From Gammaproteobacteria bacterium (GTDB lineage Bacteria > Pseudomonadota > Gammaproteobacteria > Burkholderiales > Nitrosomonadaceae): DNA of 64,000 nucleotides. Below are positions 28,119 through 36,172 of the stretch, one piece after another. The notes under the pieces are model-generated. The model worked only from the letters and a program-made list of their open reading frames with translations, had not been told where the DNA came from and ran no database searches. The position numbers and the translations under genes were made by a program. Position 1 is the first letter of the stretch. Every line of letters starts with the position of its first letter. The stretch spans positions 186,001 through 250,000 of the forward strand of contig CP054180.1 in the NCBI GenBank assembly GCA_015709635.1, in the 5' to 3' direction.

Positions 28119-30415
28119 CAAGCTGGAAAACCATTGTCCTTATCATTTTGCTGATGTTCATTGCAGGGTGCGCAATCAATAATCGAACATTCAGCACGCG
28201 AAACATTGCATTCAATGAAGGGCAAAAACTGATTGCTGCGGGTCAGTTTGAGAGCGGACTCGGGAAACTGGAGCAGGCATTACGCGAAGAGCCTGAGAAT
28301 AAAGAAATTCGTGCAGTGCTGATACGCATGCGTGAAGAAGTGCTTAACAAGATACTATCTGAGGCTGATAACTTCCGCTTTGCAGGCGATTTGGATCAAT
28401 CCGAGCGGGAATATCAGCGAGTCTTGAATCTGTATCCATTTCATGAACGAGCTAAAGAAGGCATCGAAGCGCTGAAATCCGAGCGTCGTCATATTGCTGC
28501 TATTAATGATGCAAAGGGATTATTGGCGCGCAATGATGTGATGGGGGCGGAAACAATTGTTCGAGCAGTATTGCAGGAAAACCCGCAACAATCTCATGCG
28601 CGGCAACTGATATCGCAAATCAGTTCTCTCATGGTGCGTCCTGAGGTTTCTGATCTGGCGCTGGAGACTGCTTTCAAGAAAACCTTGTCGATGGAATTTA
28701 AAGATACCGACCTGAAATCGGTATTTGAAATCATGGCGCGCACGGCAGGTATCAATTTTGTTTTTGACAAGGATATCCGGCAAGACAGCAAAATTTCCAT
28801 TTTTGTGCGTAATAATACTATCGAGGATATCCTCAAATTAATACTGACGACCAATCAATTGGCCTATAAAGTGCTGAATAATAATTCATTACTTATTTAT
28901 CCGAATACACCGGCGAAACAGAAAGATTATCAAGAGCTGGTCGTGCGCAGCTTTCATGTCGCGTATACGGATGTAAAACAGATGGTTGCCATGATTCGCG
29001 GTATTGTTAAAGCGAAAGATATTTACGTTAATGAACAGCTTAATCTGTTTATCATGCGCGATACGCTGGAAGCTATTCGTCTGACAGAACGGCTCGTGAC
29101 ACTAAACGATATAGCCGAACCCGAGGTTATGCTGGATGTTGCAATCCTTGAGATCGCACGCAATAACAATTTTTTGCTAGGCCCCAGTATTCCTACGCAA
29201 GTTACATTTAGTGCGTTCGGTGCTACACCCGCTACCGCAGCTGCGGCAGCAACGGCTGGTCCGGGTGCGGCGCTGCTCAGTCAATTCGGTTTTGACGGTC
29301 TTAAGAGCTTCGGCATGACTTCTAAAGCGACGATAGATTTTCAACAAGGACTTTCAAATGCCGACATACTCGCAAATCCCAGAATTCGGGTGGGTAATCG
29401 TGAAAAAGCAAAGATTCATATTGGTGAGAAAAGGCCTTTCTTTTCAGCCAATGTTCAGCCGGGTATTAATTCGATTGTTACTTCAACGCCGACTTTTATC
29501 GATATTGGGGTTAAGCTGGATATTGAGCCGCGTATTGGTTTAAATAATGACATTACGCTGAAAGTAACACTCGAAGTAAGTAATAAGACCGGAGATTTAC
29601 AAGGGCCGAGTGGTGCGACGGCTCCTATCATTTCAAACCGAAGTGCAGAAACTATGTTGACTCTGAAAGATGGGGAAACGCAAGTATTGGCAGGACTCAT
29701 TGATAATCGGGATCAAACGGCTGTAAGCGGACTTGCTGGTTTGCTAAATATTCCGGGATTGGATAGATTTACATCGAATCAGAATATTACCCGCACTAAA
29801 ACGGAAGTTGTTTTATTGATTACACCCCGTATCATTCGTAATATTCCCAAACCAACCAACCTGGAGAGAGAGTACCACTTCGGTACTGCCAGTGAGGCGG
29901 GTAAATTACCGATCGCCATCAAAAAAACTGCCGCGCAATCCTTGTCGATTGCACCGGCTGGGTCAGGACGCGGTGCGGCGCCTGCGGCGATGGATGTTTT
30001 TTCCGCAGCCGAATTACAAGAGCCTCCGCCCAATCCATTCGCTAGTGTGGCATCTTCATCGTCTTCTTCGCCGGCGCTTACGCTGCAAGCACCGACCAAT
30101 GTCGGATTGGGTAAGGAATTTTCGGTCAGTGTCCGGCTGGTGGGTGCAAAAACCACTGTCAACAGTGATTTGCAATTAACTTATGAATCCAGTTCATTGG
30201 AGGCGCTGGATGGCGGCGATAAATCGGGAACGCGTGCTATCAAATTAGGCAAGGATCAGGCTTCCGGCTTGGCTGCCCAGATTCGCTTCAAGGTGATCGC
30301 GGCGAACCCGGGTACGACAGAGATCAGTATCCAGCACGCCACCGCCGAAGATATGGAAAATGGTCAAGCAACGGAAGTGACATTGCCGCCGCCAGCAAGC
30401 ATCAATATGAAATAA
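28115..30415 (+). CDS. gspD: Secretin with N-terminal TPRs and C-terminal cohesin-like domain (GspD)
   Basis: Outer-membrane channel of the secretion system, 766 residues. The signal peptide ends in the lipobox FIAGC (Cys19), so it is a lipoprotein. TPR-like helices (about 30-170) are followed by an STN-like N0 domain (TLSMEFKDTDLKSVFEIMAR), N1-type ring domains and the secretin core with VGNREKAKIHIGEKRPFF and DGETQVLAGLIDNRD, ending near TEVVLLITPRII. About 190 extra residues follow, ending in a cohesin-like beta domain (TLQAPTNVGLGKEFSVSVRL to SIQHATAED). TPRs and a cohesin tail are absent from classical GspD, so it differs from the well-studied enterobacterial type. Confidence 0.9.
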   Translation: MTSWKTIVLIILLMFIAGCAINNRTFSTRNIAFNEGQKLIAAGQFESGLGKLEQALREEPENKEIRAVLIRMREEVLNKILSEADNFRFAGDLDQSEREYQRVLNLYPFHERAKEGIEALKSERRHIAAINDAKGLLARNDVMGAETIVRAVLQENPQQSHARQLISQISSLMVRPEVSDLALETAFKKTLSMEFKDTDLKSVFEIMARTAGINFVFDKDIRQDSKISIFVRNNTIEDILKLILTTNQLAYKVLNNNSLLIYPNTPAKQKDYQELVVRSFHVAYTDVKQMVAMIRGIVKAKDIYVNEQLNLFIMRDTLEAIRLTERLVTLNDIAEPEVMLDVAILEIARNNNFLLGPSIPTQVTFSAFGATPATAAAAATAGPGAALLSQFGFDGLKSFGMTSKATIDFQQGLSNADILANPRIRVGNREKAKIHIGEKRPFFSANVQPGINSIVTSTPTFIDIGVKLDIEPRIGLNNDITLKVTLEVSNKTGDLQGPSGATAPIISNRSAETMLTLKDGETQVLAGLIDNRDQTAVSGLAGLLNIPGLDRFTSNQNITRTKTEVVLLITPRIIRNIPKPTNLEREYHFGTASEAGKLPIAIKKTAAQSLSIAPAGSGRGAAPAAMDVFSAAELQEPPPNPFASVASSSSSSPALTLQAPTNVGLGKEFSVSVRLVGAKTTVNSDLQLTYESSSLEALDGGDKSGTRAIKLGKDQASGLAAQIRFKVIAANPGTTEISIQHATAEDMENGQATEVTLPPPASINMK

Positions 30416-30423
30416 ATCCGGTC

Positions 30424-30933
30424 ATGGGTGTATTGAGCGCTTTTGCAAGACACAAAGGATTTACGCTAATCGAGTTAATGATCGTGGTGGCTATCATGGC
30501 TGTTTTGGCGGCAGCGGCAATGCCATTGCGGGAACTCATGGTGAAGCGCGAGAAAGAGCAGGAATTACGTGTCGCATTGCGGCAGATTCGATCGGCGATT
30601 GATGCTTACAAACAAGCGACGGATGAGGGGCGTATCACGAAGAAGGCGGATGAATCCGGTTATCCTCCCCGATTGGAAGAATTATTCATGGGCGTACCGG
30701 ATATCAAGAGTCCGGATAAAAAGGTGATTTATTTTATGCGCCGCTTACCTCGCGACCCGATGTTTGTCGAGCTGGATATCGTCGGTGTTACCGCGACACC
30801 GGCTGCGGATACCTGGGGCAAACGCAGCTACGAAAGCCCATGGGATGGCCCGAAAGAAGGCGATGATGTCTACGATGTTTACTCACGTTCTGAGGCCATT
30901 GGTCTGAACGGCATTCCTTACCGGGAATGGTGA
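30424..30933 (+). CDS. Type II secretion pseudopilin (GspG/GspH-like)
   Basis: A 169-residue prepilin-like protein: leader MGVLSAFARHKG, then the prepilin site G|FTLIELMIVVAIMAVLAAA with Glu5. The soluble domain has an alpha spine and KSPDKKVIYFMRRLPRDPM and DTWGKRSYESPWDGP, resembling GspG rather than the small minor pseudopilins. It begins 9 bp after the secretin stop and overlaps the next pseudopilin gene. Confidence 0.88.
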   Translation: MGVLSAFARHKGFTLIELMIVVAIMAVLAAAAMPLRELMVKREKEQELRVALRQIRSAIDAYKQATDEGRITKKADESGYPPRLEELFMGVPDIKSPDKKVIYFMRRLPRDPMFVELDIVGVTATPAADTWGKRSYESPWDGPKEGDDVYDVYSRSEAIGLNGIPYREW

Positions 30934-31322
30934 TTAATATGTCCGGAGCAAACAGATATACAGGCTTCACCTTGATCGAGCTGCTCGTGGTGATGGCGAT
31001 CATTGCGACGTTGTTGAGCATTGTCGCGCCGCGGTATTTTAATTCCATCGATAAAGCCAAAGAATCGGTCTTGCGGCAAGATCTCGGTGTCATGCGCAAC
31101 GCTATCGATCAATTTTATTCGGATTTCGGCAAATACCCCATCGATTTGGCTGAATTGGTCGATAAACGGTATATGCGCAGTATACCGAGAGATCCCTTTA
31201 CCGAAAGCGATAAAACCTGGATCGAAATTCCGCCTAAAAATGAGACGGAGTCGGGAGTCTATGATGTGCAGAGCGGTTATACCGGGCGGGCATTGGATGG
31301 CTCGTATTATCAGGAATGGTAG
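30927..31322 (+). CDS. Type II secretion pseudopilin (GspG-like)
   Basis: A 131-residue prepilin-like protein with cleavage site YTG|FTLIELLVVMAIIATLLS and a short GspG-like domain (NAIDQFYSDFGKYPIDLAEL, then IPRDPFTESDKTW). The ATG at 30927 overlaps the preceding stop (ATGGTGA); an in-frame ATG at 30939 would shorten the leader and is also plausible. It is one of three pseudopilin-like genes ending the operon. Confidence 0.88.
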   Translation: MVINMSGANRYTGFTLIELLVVMAIIATLLSIVAPRYFNSIDKAKESVLRQDLGVMRNAIDQFYSDFGKYPIDLAELVDKRYMRSIPRDPFTESDKTWIEIPPKNETESGVYDVQSGYTGRALDGSYYQEW

Positions 31323-31351
31323 CGTTCTTACATTATTAGCGCATAAATAAC

Positions 31352-32200
31352 ATGTCACGCGCGGAAAATGGTTTTGTCTATCTTTGGGCCTTGTTTGCGG
31401 TAGTACTGGCGGGCATTGTCATGGCCGGTGTGGGGCAAGTATGGCAAGTGAAAGCGCAACGCGAAAAAGAAGCCCAATTGCTGTACGTGGGCGAGGAATT
31501 CCGCAAGGCGATCATGTCTTATTACAATACCGGTACTAAACAATTTCCCGAAACATTGGAAGAACTGCTGCAAGATAAACGTACGCCGGCCATCAAACGC
31601 CATTTGCGCAAAATCTATCAGGACCCGGTAACGAATATGGCCGAATGGGGCCTCATTGAAGAATCTTCGCCAGGCAGTAACGTTACGCCGAATACGAATG
31701 CGCCATCCGGCAATAATCCAACACCTAATGCAAACCCGGCGGCTGGTAATAATCCGGTACTCAATACGCAATCTATGCTTGGCAATAGCGCGACACCCGG
31801 TAGTCAGGCGTCCACTAACAGCTCCGCACCCGGCAGCGCGATGCCGAATAGCAACCCGGTAAGCTCCAGTATTGATAAGAGAATTGTTGGGGTATACAGC
31901 CTCTCCGAGAAAAAGCCGATCAAAAAAGACAAGTTTCCCGAACAGTTTGCTAAATTTTCTGAAGCCGTGACTTACCGCGATTGGAAATTTGTCTATAAGC
32001 CGGGAGATGACGCTGGTTCACAGAAACCAGCAACATCCCAAACCAAACCGAATACGGCATCGGGAACTTCACCGGTAAATTCTCCATTCACATCGCAATC
32101 ATCCTCAGGAACAAGTGCTTCACCCTTTTCTTCGCGACCTTCGTCGACGGGTAACACCTCCCCATTTGCACCGCAATCATCCGGCTTTCCGGCAGATTGA
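31352..32200 (+). CDS. Pseudopilin-like protein with Asn/Pro/Ser-rich tail
   Basis: A 282-residue protein starting MSRAENGFVYLWALFAVVLA. The first 30 residues form a prepilin-like leader and helix, but the usual Glu5 is absent (G|FVYLWAL). Residues 35-100 look like a pseudopilin spine (REKEAQLLYVGEEFRKAIMS). From about residue 107 two low-complexity blocks appear: one rich in Asn, Pro, Gly and Thr (NTNAPSGNNPTPNANPAAGN) and a C-terminal one rich in Ser, Thr and Pro, separated by a short ordered segment. It may be a filament-tip or surface-exposed component. It ends the operon; function is not known. Confidence 0.6.
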   Translation: MSRAENGFVYLWALFAVVLAGIVMAGVGQVWQVKAQREKEAQLLYVGEEFRKAIMSYYNTGTKQFPETLEELLQDKRTPAIKRHLRKIYQDPVTNMAEWGLIEESSPGSNVTPNTNAPSGNNPTPNANPAAGNNPVLNTQSMLGNSATPGSQASTNSSAPGSAMPNSNPVSSSIDKRIVGVYSLSEKKPIKKDKFPEQFAKFSEAVTYRDWKFVYKPGDDAGSQKPATSQTKPNTASGTSPVNSPFTSQSSSGTSASPFSSRPSSTGNTSPFAPQSSGFPAD

Positions 32201-32211
32201 TAGCTATTTAG

Positions 32212-32255
32212 TACATCTATACTAAATTTTAGGGATAAAATATAGTATAGATGTA
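32212..32255. repeat. Long palindrome/hairpin before a small ORF
   Basis: Arms TACATCTATACTA (32212-32224) and TAGTATAGATGTA (32243-32255) pair perfectly over 13 bp. After one mismatch six more pairs (32226-32231 with 32236-32241) close a GGGA loop. There is no T-tract, so it is not a standard terminator for the operon on the left. It ends right before an AGGAGG ribosome-binding site, so it could be a dyad operator or an RNA hairpin controlling translation. Confidence 0.7.
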
Positions 32256-32269
32256 GGAGGAAAGAAGTT

Positions 32270-32371
32270 ATGGCTTCCCATTTTCATAAAAGGGGTATAC
32301 AGTTAGCCTGTTGGTGTATATGGTTTTTGAATTCGAATATACATGAACATGAGAAAAAGAAATTGTTATAG
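32270..32371 (+). CDS. Possible 33-residue small ORF
   Basis: An ATG preceded by AGGAGG ten bases upstream opens a 33-residue frame reading MASHFHKRGIQLACWCIWFL and ending in a charged EHEKKKLL. The centre is hydrophobic and contains two Cys, as in small membrane peptides. No family is recognised. The strong hairpin immediately upstream is the main reason to take it seriously. Coding status is uncertain. Confidence 0.3.
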   Translation: MASHFHKRGIQLACWCIWFLNSNIHEHEKKKLL

Positions 32372-32439
32372 GGTCATGAAAAATAATATTTTTATTATTT
32401 ATTTTTATGCAATCAATTTATTGAGGAAGTGAATGAATA

Positions 32440-32580
32440 ATGAAAACAAAATTTTCACAAACATCTACACTGACCATTTTACCCGTTCTGGAGTCTGAAA
32501 CCCATGCAACAATGAGTGCTGGTTTGGGATTGTCGGGTTTTGCTGCACGTCGTAAGAATCAAAATACAAGCTGTATTTAA
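32440..32580 (+). pseudogene. Remnant of a PEP-CTERM protein gene
   Basis: A 46-codon frame beginning MKTKFSQTS and continuing VLESETHATMSAGLGLSGFA then ARRK. This closely mirrors the C-terminal sorting tail of the intact PEP-CTERM gene 70 bp downstream (VPEPETYAMLIAGLGLLGFA), but the PEP motif is degraded to LES and the hydrophobic helix is damaged. Nearly all of the body is missing. It is probably an internally deleted, decayed sibling gene; an alternative is a short expressed peptide. Confidence 0.6.
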
Positions 32581-32585
32581 GAAGT

Positions 32586-32607
32586 GCCTCACATTATAGA
32601 ATGAGGC
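32586..32607 (+). terminator. Weak terminator-like hairpin
   Basis: GCCTCA (32586-32591) and TGAGGC (32602-32607) form a 6-bp stem with a 10-nt loop, followed by CTTTGTG. It directly follows the stop of the PEP-CTERM remnant. The T-run is weak, so termination efficiency is doubtful. Confidence 0.4.
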
Positions 32608-32646
32608 CTTTGTGATACAGACTTACTATAATATGGAGATAATAAA

Positions 32647-33231
32647 ATGAAATTACATCACTTGGCTTTTGTTGCTATGGCGGCTTTATTTTCAAATAAC
32701 GCTATGTCATTAGGTACCGCCACGGTTCATCTGGATGGCGGAAATTTTATTCAATCCGGAACGGTAACAAATACTTCAGTGCCCGGTGTCGATATTGTTC
32801 AAGTCGTTTATGATCTGGGCACGCAAGCCGATGGCATTGCGATTTGGGAAATCAACAGCAGTACAGGTACACATTCAAATTTCCTGACCGGTGACTGGTA
32901 CTCGACCGAAACATGGAGTGGACTCAGTGTCGGTAGCGGCGGTGCTTTTAATTTTAGCGGTTTGGATATCGATTTAATCGTAACCGTTGTACCGCCAGTT
33001 GTGTCTAGTTCCATAATACCTTCACCTGGCGGTCCTAGCCTTGCTAATGCAAGTGTGAGCGTATTCTTCAGCGATGGCTCTTTTGGCACCGCAAGTCTCG
33101 TTCAACAAAATTGGGGTGTAAATCAGGATCTCGTTATCAATGCTGTTCCGGAACCTGAGACCTATGCCATGCTGATCGCTGGTTTGGGATTACTGGGTTT
33201 TGCCGCACGCCGCAGACAACAAAACGTTTAA
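32647..33231 (+). CDS. PEP-CTERM sorting domain protein
   Basis: A 194-residue exported protein. A signal peptide (residues 1 to about 21, ending NNAMS) is followed by a beta-rich body without recognised enzyme motifs. The C-terminal tail has VPEPETYAMLIAGLGLLGFA and then ARRRQQ, which is the exosortase recognition signal: PEP box, membrane helix and basic end. Exosortase would cleave and release or anchor it at the outer surface, often in exopolysaccharide-producing bacteria. No exosortase gene is in this window. A strong terminator follows. Role probably extracellular or biofilm-related, by family only. Confidence 0.9.
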   Translation: MKLHHLAFVAMAALFSNNAMSLGTATVHLDGGNFIQSGTVTNTSVPGVDIVQVVYDLGTQADGIAIWEINSSTGTHSNFLTGDWYSTETWSGLSVGSGGAFNFSGLDIDLIVTVVPPVVSSSIIPSPGGPSLANASVSVFFSDGSFGTASLVQQNWGVNQDLVINAVPEPETYAMLIAGLGLLGFAARRRQQNV

Positions 33232-33247
33232 TCTGAAATAAGCCGTA

Positions 33248-33283
33248 AAAAAGGAGCGATCGTTAATTCGAAAGCTCCTTTTT
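33248..33283 (+). terminator. Intrinsic terminator after PEP-CTERM gene
   Basis: AAAAAGGAGC (33248-33257) pairs with GCTCCTTTTT (33274-33283), a 10-bp stem, and the run TTTTTATTTTT follows. It lies 16 bp after the PEP-CTERM stop and would also work partly for the opposing ridA transcript because of the A-run on the other side. Confidence 0.85.
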
Positions 33284-33336
33284 ATTTTTCCTGATTTCTG
33301 AATGCCGTTCGTTTTTTTAGTCAAAAAACACAAGTT

Positions 33337-33729
33337 TCATTCAGCTCCGGTGCTGCGATACGCCGTCACCTGAATTTCAATTTTCATCCTCGGATCGGAC
33401 AATCCCGCCGTCAACATCATTGCCGACGGTCGAACATCGCCCAGATATTTGCGCATCACCGGCCAGCATTTTTCGAAATCCTCAGATATGGGAAACACGT
33501 AAGTAACCCGCACCACGTCTTTCATACTCGAACTTGCTTGCTGTAAAGCCGCATCGATATTTTTGAAACATTGTTCCGCCTGCTCCAGTAAATCATCGGA
33601 AATGGTCATTTTGCTGTAATCGAAACCGGTCGTGCCGGATACCAATATCCAGTTATCCACGACGACCGCGCGCGAGTAGCCGATTTCTTTTTCAAATGTC
33701 GAGCCTGAACTGATGAGTTTGCGTGCCAT
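33337..33729 (-). CDS. RidA/YjgF-family protein
   Basis: A 130-residue Rid-family protein. RidA trimers hydrolyse reactive enamine/imine intermediates, such as 2-aminoacrylate made by PLP enzymes. It shows SGSTFEKEIGYSRAVVVDNW, VSGTTGFDY and DVVRVTYVF. The catalytic-type Arg of RidA usually seen near residue 105 is not obvious in the C-terminal RPSAMMLTAGL stretch (an Arg precedes the Pro), so it may belong to another Rid subgroup. A threonine deaminase, a source of such intermediates, is encoded 2.4 kb away. It is divergent from sbcB. Confidence 0.85.
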   Translation of the reverse strand: MARKLISSGSTFEKEIGYSRAVVVDNWILVSGTTGFDYSKMTISDDLLEQAEQCFKNIDAALQQASSSMKDVVRVTYVFPISEDFEKCWPVMRKYLGDVRPSAMMLTAGLSDPRMKIEIQVTAYRSTGAE

Positions 33730-33846
33730 ACAATGCTGTCCTTATGCTGGTTTAAAAATTTTCGCGTACGATACCACACTATAATATTGCAATGAGCCAG
33801 ATGCAAAGCGAGTTTCCCGGCATTTAATTCCAATCCCAAAACCAAT

Positions 33847-35274
33847 ATGTCCTTTACCTTTTATTGGCACGATTACGAAACTTTCGGCGCCGATCCCAGG
33901 CGCGACCGACCGGCACAGTTTGCCGGCGTGCGCACCGATGAGGCACTGAACGAAATCAGCGAACCGCTGGTGATCTACTGCAAACCGACGCGCGATTACC
34001 TGCCGCATCCGGAAGCGTGCCTGCTCACGGGTATCACGCCGCAACTGGCCGATGCACGAGGCTTGCGGGAAGCGGAGTTTATCGCACGTATTCATGCCGA
34101 ACTCGCACAACCGGCTACATGTGGCGTCGGCTACAATTCGCTGCGTTTCGACGATGAAGTCACCCGCTTCACGCTTTACCGCAACTTCTACGATCCGTAT
34201 GCGCGTGAGTGGCAGCAAGGCAATTCGCGCTGGGACATTATCGACCTGGTGCGCATGACGTATGCGCTGCGTCCCGGCGGCATCCATTGGCCGCAGCACG
34301 ACGACGGGCAACCGAGTTTCAAATTGGAAGATCTGGTCGCCGCCAACGGTATTCTGCACGAATCCGCGCACGACGCCCTATCCGATGTGCGTGCCACTAT
34401 TGCTTTGGCTCGCCTATTGCGCGCACAACAACCACGCTTATACGATTGGCTTTTGCAATTACGTGACAAACGTAAAGCCGCAAGCCAGCTCGATCTGGTC
34501 AATCGTCAGCCGGTCGTGCATACCACGCGTATGTATCCGGCCAAAACCGGTTGCACGTCGCTGGTCATGCCATTGATCGCTGAACCGGGCAACAACAACA
34601 GCGTGCTGGTCTACGACTTGCGCTACGATCCGAATATGTTCTTACCGTTGAGCACCGATGATCTCAGTCAATTGCTGTTCACCCGCAACGATGACTTGCC
34701 CGAAGGCATGCAACGGCTACCGGTCAAGTCGGTGAAGATCAACAAATGCCCGGCACTGGCGCCGCGCAACACACTAGATCAAGAAGCCGCCGAGCGCATC
34801 GCCTTGGATAAGAACCGGTGCTACCGGCACTGGCAAACATTGTGCAATCATTCCGATTTCTTTCAACGTGTCGCCACGGCTTATACCAGCCAATCATTTG
34901 AGCCTTCCGGCGATGTTGATGTGGCTTTGTATGACGGTTTTTTTGACAATGCCGATGCGGCATCACTGGCACAAATACGCCGCGCCACGCCGCAGCAATT
35001 GGCTAGCGCACGCTTTGATTTTCATGACTGGCGGTTGCCCGAACTACTGTTCCGCTACCGCGCCAGAAATTGGCCGGAAACGTTGACGCCGGTAGAAAGG
35101 GAACGATGGGAACAGATACGTTTGCAACGCTTGACACAAGGTAGTGGCGGTGGAAGTATCACGCTAAATGAATTGGCAGCAAAAATTACATTATTGCGAG
35201 AAACAAAAACCGATGAGAATGCCCGGCAGGTATTGAATGCGCTGGAAGCATGGGGCATGGAATTGTCGGGATAA
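33847..35274 (+). CDS. sbcB: Exodeoxyribonuclease I
   Basis: 3'-5' single-strand DNA exonuclease acting in recombination and mismatch repair, 475 residues, the length of E. coli ExoI. The N-terminal DEDDh exonuclease domain starts FTFYWHDYETFGADP (DxE catalytic motif) and includes GYNSLRFDDEVTRF and HDALSDVRATIALARLL, which carries the His/Asp pair. An SH3-like and a helical C-terminal extension follow, typical of the family. It is divergent from ridA. Confidence 0.96.
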   Translation: MSFTFYWHDYETFGADPRRDRPAQFAGVRTDEALNEISEPLVIYCKPTRDYLPHPEACLLTGITPQLADARGLREAEFIARIHAELAQPATCGVGYNSLRFDDEVTRFTLYRNFYDPYAREWQQGNSRWDIIDLVRMTYALRPGGIHWPQHDDGQPSFKLEDLVAANGILHESAHDALSDVRATIALARLLRAQQPRLYDWLLQLRDKRKAASQLDLVNRQPVVHTTRMYPAKTGCTSLVMPLIAEPGNNNSVLVYDLRYDPNMFLPLSTDDLSQLLFTRNDDLPEGMQRLPVKSVKINKCPALAPRNTLDQEAAERIALDKNRCYRHWQTLCNHSDFFQRVATAYTSQSFEPSGDVDVALYDGFFDNADAASLAQIRRATPQQLASARFDFHDWRLPELLFRYRARNWPETLTPVERERWEQIRLQRLTQGSGGGSITLNELAAKITLLRETKTDENARQVLNALEAWGMELSG

Positions 35275-35306
35275 TTTCTTTTCACTTTTTACGATACGCC
35301 GTTTCA

Positions 35307-35660
35307 TCATTGATAGTCTTCTCTTAACGATTCCAGTACCGGCAGCAGAGCTGGAATATCATCTTGAATAATGCTCCACAGGGTGTCGTTGTCGATACCG
35401 AGGTAGCCGTGAATCAGCCGGTTACGTGTAGCAATGATCATCCGCCAGGGTACTTCAGGGTATTTTGCTCGTATATTATCCGGAACATGCGTTGCCGCTT
35501 CGCCGATAAGCTCCAAGTTGCGCAAAGTTGCATCATAGTTTAGTCCACTTGTCACAAAAGCAGCTTGATTCAGGCCGTCGCTATAAGCGAGCACCTTGTG
35601 GGCGAAGCCGATCATATCGCCAATATAGAAACGCCATTCCCGCAGCGGTGCATCAGACAT
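35307..35660 (-). CDS. hepT: HepT-like toxin (DUF86 family)
   Basis: Toxin half of a HepT-MntA type VII toxin-antitoxin pair, acting as a HEPN ribonuclease. Starting at MSDAPLREWRF it has 117 residues. The HEPN motif is ATRNRLIHGYLGID (R-x4-H followed by Y). The start overlaps the mntA stop by eight bases (ATGTCTGA), so translation is coupled; an in-frame start 18 bp earlier is possible but would lie deeper in mntA. In studied systems MntA modifies a HepT Tyr by AMPylation. No phage or mobility genes flank it directly. Confidence 0.88.
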   Translation of the reverse strand: MSDAPLREWRFYIGDMIGFAHKVLAYSDGLNQAAFVTSGLNYDATLRNLELIGEAATHVPDNIRAKYPEVPWRMIIATRNRLIHGYLGIDNDTLWSIIQDDIPALLPVLESLREDYQ

Positions 35661-35943
35661 AGACTCGTTCTTTTTCAATATAAGGACGCAACTCCGGCCG
35701 CAATGCTTTTTCAGTAACCAGATCGACCGGGCAGCCTAGTAAATCTTCCAGATAGAATTGCACGCCAAAGTAACGCTGTGAAGTTGCGGGGCCGTCAAAG
35801 GCAACCAGGATATCCACATCACTACTTGCATTTGCGGTATCACGCACTGTCGAGCCGAACAGAGCAAGACGGGTGACGCCGAAGCGGTTTTGCAGTTCTG
35901 GTTTGCTTTGTGTCAGTAATGCCAGAACATGTTGTCGATGCAT
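35653..35943 (-). CDS. mntA: MntA-like nucleotidyltransferase antitoxin
   Basis: Minimal nucleotidyltransferase antitoxin, 96 residues from the ATG at 35943 (MHRQHVLALL). The catalytic motif is ALFGSTVRDTANASSDVDIL, i.e. GSxxR followed by the SDxD metal-binding pair, near residues 30-50. It is upstream of and overlaps hepT. A longer frame reaching 35979 would add 12 residues, but the internal start fits the family length better. Confidence 0.88.
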   Translation of the reverse strand: MHRQHVLALLTQSKPELQNRFGVTRLALFGSTVRDTANASSDVDILVAFDGPATSQRYFGVQFYLEDLLGCPVDLVTEKALRPELRPYIEKERVYV

Positions 35944-36172
35944 TGCGTGATTCCCAGATGATCGCGGATGAGCATACAAAAAAGTGAGTGCTGCCCCTCA
36001 AATTACACGAACCGAATACGCGAAGTCAAACAATCTTTGCTGATTCAACCCATTTCTTGCGGCGTAAGCGCTTCTCTATAGCTGCAAGAAAATTTCTGCG
36101 ATCTATGATCGTGATAAAATCTCTATCGCTGTTACAGATTAAAATTTTGCCTGGATTTACCCACTTCCCGCC

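Noticed and set aside
32212..32255. Long hairpin as terminator of the secretion operon
   Set aside because: No T-run on the plus strand after the stem, and a ribosome-binding site follows immediately.
32627..32632. TATAAT as promoter of the PEP-CTERM gene
   Set aside because: It would leave only about 8 nt before the start codon and has no -35 at normal spacing.
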